Of a DNA stretch of 34,546 nucleotides, positions 1 through 7,226 are shown piece after piece. Made by a program: the position numbers and the translations under genes. The stretch's first letter is position 1. Every line of letters begins with the position of its first letter. The DNA is from Mastigocoleus testarum BC008 (GTDB taxonomy: Bacteria; Cyanobacteriota; Cyanobacteriia; Cyanobacteriales; Nostocaceae): positions 437 to 34,982 of the forward strand of contig NZ_LMTZ01000018.1 in the NCBI RefSeq assembly GCF_001456025.1. Reading direction: 5' to 3'. Below the pieces are notes generated by a model. That model had not been told where the DNA came from. It searched no databases and saw only the letters and a program-made list of their open reading frames with translations.

Positions 1-2
1 AA

Positions 3-50
3 AAAGAAGCAATTGAGTTTGGCGGCATTAAACGTAAGCATAATGAATAA
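3..50 (+). CDS. 3' end of a truncated gene
   Basis: The third frame is open from the window edge and ends at TAA (48-50), encoding a tail that reads KEAIEFGGIKRKHNE. The charged composition and clean stop before the repeat are consistent with a real C-terminus. Only 15 residues are visible, so no family can be named. Confidence 0.35.
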   Translation, partial: KEAIEFGGIKRKHNE

Positions 51-57
51 CCCGTCC

Positions 58-113
58 CCCTGCACCCTGCACCCTGCACCCTGCTCCCTGCTCCCCGCTC
101 CCTGCTCCCTGCT
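58..113 (+). repeat. Heptameric short tandem repeat (STRR type)
   Basis: Eight tandem 7-bp units run in phase: CCCTGCA three times, CCCTGCT twice, CCCCGCT once, then CCCTGCT twice. Short tandemly repeated heptamers of this kind are common between genes in filamentous cyanobacteria. An open frame runs across it, but its translation is low-complexity and unconvincing. Confidence 0.85.
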
Positions 114-912
114 CGGTGCCTTATTCACATTATGGACACAGTTAGAGGGCCTAATGCTAGAGAAGCTGACACAGAGTGCCAACGCATCTGAAAGCATTGC
201 TATGAGAGACTTTCAGCCTTTGAATTCAATTTTGCATTAAAACTTAACACAGTTCCTAGAACCGCTTGTATCGGAACTTTTTCATCAAATTGGGGTAGGA
301 TTTAAAGAATTTGACACGCAGTTATGGGGTTAATTGAGGTAAAGTTCCGACTCCAAAACTTACATGGAACTTAAAGATAAAACAATGGCACTTCCTGCCA
401 GCTTCTCTAGCAATACGCCTAGAGCTAAATCGATGAAAAGCTTATGTACTGGGGGTTTAGATACTGTATTCCACGAAACCTGATTTCTGCGTCACCTGCG
501 ATGCCTCTGAGGCACAAATCGGCATTATGTGAACACCCACTTCACCCATTATCACCCCTTTGGGACGCGTAGTGCAGATCGCACAATAAGCCAAAATTTT
601 AACTTTGTCCGCTGTCCCGCCTTAGGTTGGTAGCCTTTTTTTGCTGCTCATTGCTTGGGAATAAGTCATACACCAAACTCAAATCTATCATTTATCAGCC
701 TTTTAGCTGTTTATTGTCTTTTGTAAATTACACCTTGACCTTTGGTATTCTTCTTTAAGTTCTCACCAATGCCTTCCATCCTAAGTTCCATAAAATAATA
801 CCCCATAATCGCTTAACATTACTTACTTTAGTACCTTGTTAAATTTTAGACATAATTAGGCTTGTGGCATTCTACAGTAACTGGTATCTTATTTTTTTGC
901 AAGTCCCTTATT
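114..912. other. Intergenic stretch without a convincing gene
   Basis: No frame gives a plausible protein here. Short open stretches (for example at 120-310) are interrupted by stops and could be decayed coding or transposon sequence. The final 60 bases turn very AT-rich and lead into the repeated regulatory motif upstream of the RiPP precursor. Confidence 0.5.
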
Positions 913-972
913 ACCTGATTTTTCCTTACTTTCTTCTTACAATTATTTTCTCAATACCTGATTTTATCCTAT
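913..972 (+). promoter_or_regulatory. Direct-repeat motif, locus A (upstream of RiPP precursor)
   Basis: Two copies lie on the plus strand, 43 bp apart: ACCTGATTTTTCCTTA at 913 (one base shorter) and ACCTGATTTTATCCTAT at 956-972. The second ends 91 nt before the precursor start codon. The same 17-mer recurs upstream of four other loci in this window. It is a candidate regulator-binding site or part of a shared promoter; the role is inferred. Confidence 0.6.
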
Positions 973-1063
973 AGATTTTTAAGATACTTCAATCAAAATA
1001 AGAATAGAGCTAAACAAATTGAAGCTCTATGTATGATATTTCTAATTAATTGAGGATAGATTG

Positions 1064-1240
1064 ATGACCGAGAAAAAATCAAAAAATACAAAATATCAAC
1101 GCACCCGCATTGACGACCTCTCAACCATCGGAGTTGAACTGTCTGAAGCAGATTTACGAAATGTATCAGGAGGACTACCAATAGGAAGGAGAAGAAGTGC
1201 TGGAAGCTGTACTGAGCCAGGGATGTGTGATGATGAATAA
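1064..1240 (+). CDS. Graspetide-type RiPP precursor peptide, double-glycine leader
   Basis: This is a 58-residue peptide, probably the substrate of the downstream ATP-grasp ligase. A GAGG ribosome-binding site (1052-1055) sits 8 nt before the ATG. The first 37 residues form a leader with the double-glycine signature ELSEADLRNVSGG, the kind cut by C39 peptidases. The 21-residue core starts LPIGRRRSAGS and ends CTEPGMCDDE. It offers Ser45, Ser48 and Thr50 as hydroxyl donors, Glu51, Asp56, Asp57 and Glu58 as acid partners, and Cys49 and Cys55. ATP-grasp ligases of the microviridin family make omega-ester or amide links between such side chains, so a macrocycle joining Ser/Thr to the DDE tail is likely. 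The core lacks the microviridin TxKxPSD motif and has no lysine. No second precursor was seen nearby. Confidence 0.85.
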   Translation: MTEKKSKNTKYQRTRIDDLSTIGVELSEADLRNVSGGLPIGRRRSAGSCTEPGMCDDE

Positions 1241-1263
1241 GTTGAGTGCTTAGTCTAACTAGA

Positions 1264-1396
1264 CTAGTACTCCACCACATTAATTTTGCGGGGTAGACAT
1301 CCAACTGCCAGGGACTTAGAGTCCCTGCCTAATAGCAAAAGTCCTATAAATAGGACTGATGCAATACCCCTCATAACTAATGTGGTGGAACACTAG
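1264..1396. repeat. MITE-like element 1 with CTAGT termini
   Basis: The left end, CTAGTACTCCACCACATTA (1264-1282), is matched by an inverted right end ending at 1396 (17 of 19 bases, reading CTAGTGTTCCACCACATTA on the other strand). It encodes nothing and contains smaller hairpins (AGGGACTTAGAGTCCCT near 1310-1326; AGTCCTATAAATAGGACT near 1340-1357). It lies between the precursor gene and its ligase gene. Confidence 0.7.
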
Positions 1397-1539
1397 TAGT
1401 CTGTTCCATAAGTTCTGATGCCTAGGGAACAGATCCCCGACTTCTGAATCAATATCCGCACATTGTAGCAATTCCTAGGATAGAAGTCGGGGATCGCTCG
1501 CACCCGCGACTCGTCAAAATTAATGGGACAAAGTACTAG
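1393..1539. repeat. MITE-like element 2 abutting element 1
   Basis: This element shares the CTAG at 1393-1396 with element 1 and ends in CTAG at 1536-1539. The outer inverted repeat is imperfect. An internal perfect 14-bp inverted repeat, GATCCCCGACTTCT (1432-1445) and its complement (1482-1495), can form a strong stem. Read inwards, its right end (CTAGTACTTTGTCCCATTAATTTTG pattern, 1515-1539) resembles the left end of element 1, so the two belong to related families. Confidence 0.65.
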
Positions 1540-1617
1540 GTTAGGCAGTCGCTCACTGGAAACAACCAACCGAGCGGCTGTACTTTTTTTTAACTAAAGC
1601 TAAAAGTGAGGTGCGCT

Positions 1618-2634
1618 ATGCTTTTGATTTTGACAGAGCCATTAGACATTCATGCTGACCATGTTGTAAAAAAGCTTAAAATGCACGGGGTGCCGTTTGT
1701 TAGATTCCATCCTGCGGATTTCCCCACAAAAGCTCAGATATCTTTTTCTTGCTCTCCCAATGGACAAACCAGTTATATACTTCATACAGAAGCAAAGACA
1801 ATTGAACTAAATCAAGTGAAGGCTGTTTGGTATCGTCGTCCTCGGATACCTGTGGTTCACTCCGAACTACTAAATAGCACAGAAAGGGATTCTATCGCGG
1901 GAGAATGTCAAGATGTATTAGATGATGTATGGAATTCCCTTAATTGCCTGTTTCTCCCTGCACCTCGTGCAGTAATCAAACGAGCGCAAATGAAAGCTTC
2001 ACAGCTTAAAATTGCTGGTGCATTAGGGTTCGAGCTACCGCCTACCTTGATTACTAACTCTCCGGAAGACTTGTTAGAATTTTATCGACAACATAACGGT
2101 CAAATTATCAGTAAGTTAGCCGGATTCTCCTTTTTTCGGAAGGTCGGTACGCCATTTTGCCGTTACACAGAAGTGGTTTCTAAGCAGGACATCGGCTACT
2201 TTCATGACATCCGTTATAGTCCTATGATTTTTCAAGCTTACGTGCCCAAACAAGTTGAGTTACGTGTTATTGTCGTAGGTCAACAGGTTTTTGCAGCTGA
2301 AATCCATTCTCAAATTAGCTATCGTACTCGTCATGACTGGCGGCGCTATGACCGCAACGAAACTCCTTATCTTCCCCATGCTCTGCCACTAGAGATTGCA
2401 AAGCACTGCATAGCACTCGTAAATCAACTCGAACTTTGTTACGGTGCCATTGATATGGTGTTAACTCCTGAAGGGCGCTACATTTTTTTAGAAATTAATC
2501 CTAATGGTCAATATCTTTGGATTGAATACGAAACGGGGCTGCCCATCAGCGATGCGATTTGCGACTTGCTTCTCGCTCCAATAAAAGATAGTCAACCCAT
2601 TAGCATATCACCAAAATTAAGTTTAGGAGCCTAA
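1618..2634 (+). CDS. ATP-grasp RiPP macrocyclase, MvdD/MdnC-like
   Basis: This 338-residue ATP-grasp ligase should activate acidic side chains of the precursor as acyl phosphates and join them to Ser/Thr (ester) or Lys (amide). The start is taken at ATG 1618 because GAGG (1608-1611) sits 6 nt upstream; an in-frame GTG at 1606 overlaps that site and is unlikely. The N-terminal LLILTEPLDIHADHVVKKL segment and WYRRPR match the pre-ATP-grasp domain of graspetide ligases. Further on are KLAGFSFFRK, FQAYVPKQVELRVIVVG and the metal-binding end YGAIDMVLTPEGRYIFLEINPNGQ. The protein ends 2 nt before the next gene, so the two are surely cotranscribed. Its closest class is the microviridin-type ligase, but the core peptide differs from microviridin, so the ring pattern cannot be predicted. 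Confidence 0.9.
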   Translation: MLLILTEPLDIHADHVVKKLKMHGVPFVRFHPADFPTKAQISFSCSPNGQTSYILHTEAKTIELNQVKAVWYRRPRIPVVHSELLNSTERDSIAGECQDVLDDVWNSLNCLFLPAPRAVIKRAQMKASQLKIAGALGFELPPTLITNSPEDLLEFYRQHNGQIISKLAGFSFFRKVGTPFCRYTEVVSKQDIGYFHDIRYSPMIFQAYVPKQVELRVIVVGQQVFAAEIHSQISYRTRHDWRRYDRNETPYLPHALPLEIAKHCIALVNQLELCYGAIDMVLTPEGRYIFLEINPNGQYLWIEYETGLPISDAICDLLLAPIKDSQPISISPKLSLGA

Positions 2635-2636
2635 AA

Positions 2637-3734
2637 ATGAAAAATCAGTTTCAAAACGAACTTGAAGATGTGTTCGCTTACTTGATGCAGTTGCACCAAG
2701 ACAATATCCACCCTAAGGTAGCGCGAAAAAGATTACGGAGGCTGCAACAGCAGTATCCAAATACAGAGATTAATCTACTGTGGGAGGAAGAATCTTATGA
2801 CTATTCAGTTCATTATGATGTTTTGCTCCGCCATCCGGGTGAAGGAACTGTTTCGGTGAGTTTCTGTCCAGACCGTGCTTTGCCGTGGCCAATGCGCGGT
2901 GTTCATCGCTGGCATGATGCCGATTTAGTCAAAGTCAATAACACTGTTTTAACGATAGAGCAGGCAATTGGCTGTCTAGACTCAGTTTGGGATGAACCCA
3001 AGCTAGTCAATCGCCTACTTAATGCTTGCCTGATTCAAGAAGAACTAGAGAAAAATCCTATTGAGCTAACAGATTCAGAACTGCAACTTGCGATAGACGG
3101 ATGGCGACGAGCACATCGACTTTACACATCCGAAGATACTTACCGATGGATGTCTCAACGGAGCATGACTCACACACAGCTTGAACAGTATGTTACGACT
3201 GAAGCAGTCGTCGCCAAGCTGCGAGACAAGGTGACCGCTAGTAGGATAAAAGACTACTTTACTCAGCATAAAGCCAATTTTGATACAGCTCATGTTGCTC
3301 AGTTCAGTATTCATGGTAAGCAAAAAGCAGAACAGCTATACCAACAGGTTTTGAGTGGTGACATTGATTTTTGGCAAGCAGCCCAGCAACAATTTTTAGC
3401 AGCAAGCCAAAAAAGCGTCGAACAAACTAGCAGAATGCTATTTGCAGAATTACAGCGCCGACAAATGACCGATCAAAAAGCAAATGCTATATTCTCAGAG
3501 AAGCCTGGCAAACTGTTAAAACCCTTAAAAACTGATGATGACTGCTATGAGTTAATCCTCGTTTTAGCAATTCCACCTACCTGTTTTGATGTTAAAATGC
3601 AGCAGACTATTAAGAGGATTTTATTTGAAGCTTGGCTAGCAGAACGCCGACAGGTCGCTAAAGTGGAATGGTACTGGGGAAACGCCGATCGGCTTTCTCA
3701 ACTTTTTGTACCAGAACAAGTCGCCGCAGGCTAA
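2637..3734 (+). CDS. PpiC-related putative peptide maturation protein
   Basis: This 365-residue protein resembles the PpiC/SurA-type 'putative peptide maturation system protein' family (TIGR04500 by recollection). A TAGGAG ribosome-binding site lies inside the end of the ligase gene. The N-terminal third (residues 1-95) has a motif-rich segment around WEEESYDYSVHYDVLLRHP. The middle and C-terminal parts look like a SurA-N/parvulin fold: SRIKDYFTQHKANFDTAHVAQFSI, then KAEQLYQQVLSGDIDFWQAA. There is no signal peptide, so it probably acts in the cytoplasm, perhaps as a chaperone that presents the precursor to the ligase or transporter. Whether it keeps isomerase activity cannot be judged. Its place between ligase and export genes supports a role in maturation. 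Confidence 0.75.
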   Translation: MKNQFQNELEDVFAYLMQLHQDNIHPKVARKRLRRLQQQYPNTEINLLWEEESYDYSVHYDVLLRHPGEGTVSVSFCPDRALPWPMRGVHRWHDADLVKVNNTVLTIEQAIGCLDSVWDEPKLVNRLLNACLIQEELEKNPIELTDSELQLAIDGWRRAHRLYTSEDTYRWMSQRSMTHTQLEQYVTTEAVVAKLRDKVTASRIKDYFTQHKANFDTAHVAQFSIHGKQKAEQLYQQVLSGDIDFWQAAQQQFLAASQKSVEQTSRMLFAELQRRQMTDQKANAIFSEKPGKLLKPLKTDDDCYELILVLAIPPTCFDVKMQQTIKRILFEAWLAERRQVAKVEWYWGNADRLSQLFVPEQVAAG

Positions 3735-3738
3735 GATT

Positions 3739-4353
3739 ATGGTTGACTACAAATCCTCTATTTTTCGGAAAAATGCGGTTCAAAATTATATTAGAGGACA
3801 AGAAAAAGCAGTTTTGCCTCAACTAGTTGCTCCTCGCGTTTTTCTTTATTTGTGGACCTTATTAGGGCTTTTAGCCGCGAGCGGGACAGTCGCAAGCTGT
3901 ATCCAAATTCCTACTTTTATCACTGGCTCTGCCATAATTGTGCGCCGTCCGGCGGCCTCTCAAGATAGCCAAGCAGAAGTGGTTGTAATTGCTTTGTTCC
4001 CTGCTCAATCATCACCCCCTTTAAAATCTTCCCAGTTTATTCTTCTGCGGTTTGATGGTCTAGGTAGCGATCGCATTAAACGACCAATTATCGCCGCAAA
4101 CAAGCAAGTTCTCAGCCCAAAGGATATTCAACAGCAATGGGGATTGGAAAATAACGTTACTGCAAATATTACTCAACCTGTGAGGCTCGTTGTGACTCCC
4201 CTGGAGCCAATTCCAACTACTTTACCTAGCACCGCCTATATTGGAAGCGTTGGGCACGCAGAAATCGAAGGTGAGGGGAGCAGAATAATATCTTTCTTGC
4301 CAGGAGTTCATCAGTTTTTGAAACGTAAACTCAAAACTGACCAAATGAGATAA
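3739..4353 (+). CDS. Short HlyD-like membrane fusion protein
   Basis: This 204-residue protein has one membrane segment near residues 32-52 (FLYLWTLLGLLAASGTVASC). The cytoplasmic N-terminus, IFRKNAVQNYIRGQEKAVLPQLV, is typical of HlyD-family adaptors linked to peptidase-containing ABC transporters. The start is ATG 3739, four bases after the upstream stop; a TTG at 3706 would overlap the previous gene and is less likely. It lacks the long coiled-coil hairpin and lipoyl halves of a full adaptor (usually about 400 or more residues). It is therefore either a natural short accessory form or the remains of one. The C-terminal part has a beta-rich segment ending in an IGSVGHAEIEGEGSRI stretch. It ends 3 nt before the transporter gene. 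Confidence 0.7.
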   Translation: MVDYKSSIFRKNAVQNYIRGQEKAVLPQLVAPRVFLYLWTLLGLLAASGTVASCIQIPTFITGSAIIVRRPAASQDSQAEVVVIALFPAQSSPPLKSSQFILLRFDGLGSDRIKRPIIAANKQVLSPKDIQQQWGLENNVTANITQPVRLVVTPLEPIPTTLPSTAYIGSVGHAEIEGEGSRIISFLPGVHQFLKRKLKTDQMR

Positions 4354-4356
4354 GCT

Positions 4357-6597
4357 ATGAACAGATTTATAACCAAGCAGCGCCGACTGGCATACTTGAA
4401 AAAAACAATATTTCAGTTCAAAAATGCTGCCTGCCAACTGCTTTGCAACTTACTAAAAGGTCAAAGTTACCGCGTTCCAATTCGGTTACAATTAAATGAG
4501 GTTGAGTGCGGTGCCGCTTGCCTAGCCACGATCTTGAGTTACTATGGTCGCCATACTCGCGTTTCCGAGTGTCGGGATTGCTTTGATGTAGGTCGAGATG
4601 GGGTGAGCGCTCAACACCTTGCTGAAGTAGCTCGTAACTATGGGCTTCGAGTCAAAGCTTATGCCATTGATATGGCTGATTTTAGATATGTCCCCTTACC
4701 GGCGATCGCCCATTGGAATTTTAATCACTTTGTCGTAGTTGAATCTTGGTCGCCAAATCGAATTGGCATTGTCGATCCCGCTGGAGGCCGGTATCAACTG
4801 ACTACGGCTCAGTTCGATGGGAGCTTCACGGGTGTTGTCTTAACTTTGGAACCAGGAGCTGGGTTTGAGCCACGTGGGAAAACTTCCCAGCCTCTGTGGC
4901 TTCAATTCCTCATTCGATATACTGTCTTACAGCCTCAGCTGTTCATTCAAATCATAGGTGCATCTTTGTTGCTACAATGTCTCGGCTTAGGACTACCTAT
5001 GCTGACAAAAGTTTTTATCGACCGAATTTTGCCGTTCCATTTGAACAGCCTGATGCCGATTTTGGCCATTGGTATTGCTATCTTAATGTTGGCACAATTG
5101 ATTGTTAGCTACTTACGTTCTGCGCTGCTCATTTATTTACGAGCGCGAATCGATATCCAAACAATCTTGGGTTTCTTCGATCATCTACTAACCTTACCCT
5201 TTCGCTTTTTTGAGCAGCGTTCGACTGGCGATCTCTCAATGCGTATGGGCAGTAACGCCATTATTCGCGAAATGCTAACCACTCAAAGTCTATCCGTTCT
5301 GCTAGACGGCTGTTTTATATTGGGTTACTTACTTATTTTACTCAGCCAACAACTGTTTTTTGGCTTAATAGTTTTGGCATTTGGGTTGTTGCAAGTTGCG
5401 TTACTTTTAGCTACAACTCGTCGCGTTCATTATCTGATGCAAAAGGAGCTTGCAGCTCAAGCAGAAGCTCAAAGTTATATGGTTGAAGCTTTAACAGGAA
5501 TTTTGACTTTGAAGGCAACGGGGTGCGAAGACCAAGCGTTCGATCGCTGGTCCAACCTCTTTATGAAACATCTCAATGTGTCGCTACAGCGAAATCAATT
5601 GACAGCTATTATTGAAGCCTTTTTACAAGCAATGAGAACCCTATCGCCATTGGTATTGCTTTGGCTAGGCACATTTTACGTCCTGCAAAAAAACATGAGT
5701 TTGGGAACCATGTTAGCCATGAATGCGATCGCCGCTTTGTTTTTAGCTCCAATTGCTTCTTTGGTGACGAGTGGGCAGTATTTACAAGTTGCAGGTGCCC
5801 ACCTCGAAAGACTCACGGATGTCTTGCAAGCAGAATCAGAACAAGGAATAAAAACAACGAAAGCTGCACCAAAACTGAAAGGACACATCGAATTCAAAAA
5901 CGTAAGTTTTCAGTATGACAAAAATGCGCCTTTAGTCCTCAAAAATGTATCTTTCGTAATTCAACCTGGTCAGAAAGTGGCTATAGTGGGACAATCAGGG
6001 TCAGGTAAAAGCACCCTTGCAAAGCTCTTACTAGGACTCTATAGACCGAATACAGGGCAAATTCTATATGACGGTATCTCTTTAGAAAATTTCAAATGTC
6101 GAACATGGCGTAACCAATTTGGCGTAGTTTTGCAAGAACCTTTTTTATTTAGTGGTTCAATAAGACAAAATATCGCTTTCAACAAACCAGCACTTTCTTT
6201 ACAAGAAGTGATTGCAGCTGCCCACATAGCAGTCATTGACGATGAAATTATGCAAATGCCAATGGGATATGAAACTAGAATTGCAGAGGGAGGAAGTGGA
6301 CTATCTGGAGGACAACGACAGCGACTATCCCTCGCTCGTGCCCTTGCGGGTCAGCCTGCTATTTTGCTGCTTGATGAAGCAACCAGTCACTTAGATACGC
6401 CGACAGAGCGTTTGGTTGAACAAAATCTGGGGCAAATCTCCTGCACTCAAATTATAATTGCACATCGCCTTAGCACTATTCGTAATGCAGACTTAATTTT
6501 AGTACTACATCGAGGAAGTATTGTAGATCAAGGCTCTCACACATATTTATTAGAGCAACGAGGATATTACGCTACCTTAGTAAACAACCAACTGTGA
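4357..6597 (+). CDS. Peptidase-containing ABC transporter (C39 family)
   Basis: This 746-residue bifunctional exporter should cut the precursor leader after Gly-Gly and export the core. An N-terminal C39 peptidase domain (about residues 40-160) contains QLNEVECGAACLATIL with catalytic Cys51, then His124 in HWNFNHFVVV and Asp140 in IVDPAGG. Gln45 is in place for the oxyanion hole. A six-helix transmembrane domain follows (about 185-480). The ATPase domain has Walker A GQSGSGKST (about 544-552), signature LSGGQ (649-653), Walker B ILLLDEATSHLD (669-680) and the H-loop His703. All catalytic residues are present, so it looks functional. It is the last gene of the cluster; no clear terminator was seen downstream. 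Confidence 0.93.
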   Translation: MNRFITKQRRLAYLKKTIFQFKNAACQLLCNLLKGQSYRVPIRLQLNEVECGAACLATILSYYGRHTRVSECRDCFDVGRDGVSAQHLAEVARNYGLRVKAYAIDMADFRYVPLPAIAHWNFNHFVVVESWSPNRIGIVDPAGGRYQLTTAQFDGSFTGVVLTLEPGAGFEPRGKTSQPLWLQFLIRYTVLQPQLFIQIIGASLLLQCLGLGLPMLTKVFIDRILPFHLNSLMPILAIGIAILMLAQLIVSYLRSALLIYLRARIDIQTILGFFDHLLTLPFRFFEQRSTGDLSMRMGSNAIIREMLTTQSLSVLLDGCFILGYLLILLSQQLFFGLIVLAFGLLQVALLLATTRRVHYLMQKELAAQAEAQSYMVEALTGILTLKATGCEDQAFDRWSNLFMKHLNVSLQRNQLTAIIEAFLQAMRTLSPLVLLWLGTFYVLQKNMSLGTMLAMNAIAALFLAPIASLVTSGQYLQVAGAHLERLTDVLQAESEQGIKTTKAAPKLKGHIEFKNVSFQYDKNAPLVLKNVSFVIQPGQKVAIVGQSGSGKSTLAKLLLGLYRPNTGQILYDGISLENFKCRTWRNQFGVVLQEPFLFSGSIRQNIAFNKPALSLQEVIAAAHIAVIDDEIMQMPMGYETRIAEGGSGLSGGQRQRLSLARALAGQPAILLLDEATSHLDTPTERLVEQNLGQISCTQIIIAHRLSTIRNADLILVLHRGSIVDQGSHTYLLEQRGYYATLVNNQL

Positions 6598-6798
6598 CCG
6601 AAAATCAACTTTTAGGGACTTCCAGAAAATAACATATACAATATCAATAAGAGGATGTTTAAAAGTAGGGGGCTACCGTAAAAAAACTCACAAGTTTAAG
6701 CTCAATACCCGTGAATGAAATTCTCAAGCTGCCTTTGGGCGAATAATTTCTAAATTTTTTCTCAAATCTCTAATTTCCGATTTGTGGGTGGAATTTTT

Positions 6799-6948
6799 AT
6801 GCAGACAATTGAACGCAAACATCTAACGTTACGAACAAGAATTAAACGCTTAGCAAGGAAAAGTATTTGTTTTTCAAAATCTGTTCAAATGCATGATTTG
6901 GTAATTGCCTTATTTATTAATAGATATGAATTTCAAGTAGATATATAG
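6799..6948 (+). pseudogene. 3' remnant of an IS1-family transposase
   Basis: A 49-codon frame, MQTIERKHLTLRTRIKRLARK followed by ICFSKSVQMHDLVIALFINRYEF, matches the C-terminal end of cyanobacterial IS1-type transposases as I remember them. The rest of the gene is missing, so this is a fragment. Confidence 0.75.
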
Positions 6949-7043
6949 TTATTTCAACTCATCTACAACATTACCACCTAAAGGCATACGTAGAGTTCTG
7001 AAGGAGAGGCGCAGTGGATAATACCACCCGTCGACTCTAACCA

Positions 7044-7212
7044 GCTGTCGAATCCACGATTAAACAAATAGATCGGCGATTAAAAATTTCTGGAGCGCAA
7101 TGGAATGAATCTAATGTTCCTCAAGTCCTCATGCACCGCTGTGCTTATCTTAATGACAAGCTTTAGATACATACTATTCGTTCTTTTGTTCTTACAAAGT
7201 TGAGATGCTCCC
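7044..7212 (+). pseudogene. 3' remnant of an ISKra4-type transposase with element end
   Basis: A 40-codon frame (7044-7166) reads AVESTIKQIDRRLKISGAQW then NESNVPQVLMHRCAYLNDKL, the C-terminal end of an ISKra4-type transposase from memory. About 30 nt later, AAAGTTGAGATGCTCCC (ending at 7212) looks like the matching element terminus. A similar terminus bounds the small repeat at 21731-21841. Confidence 0.65.
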
Positions 7213-7226
7213 TATAGAGTTTCTTA

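Noticed and set aside
57..113. Possible CRISPR array from the short tandem repeats
   Set aside because: The units are 7 bp and directly adjacent with no spacers.
13..240. Open frame of 75 residues at the left edge
   Set aside because: It runs through the heptamer repeat, its start is not supported, and its translation is low-complexity.
993..1304. Minus-strand frame of 103 residues opposite the precursor
   Set aside because: It is antisense to the precursor and extends into a MITE terminus; no ribosome-binding site or recognisable motif.
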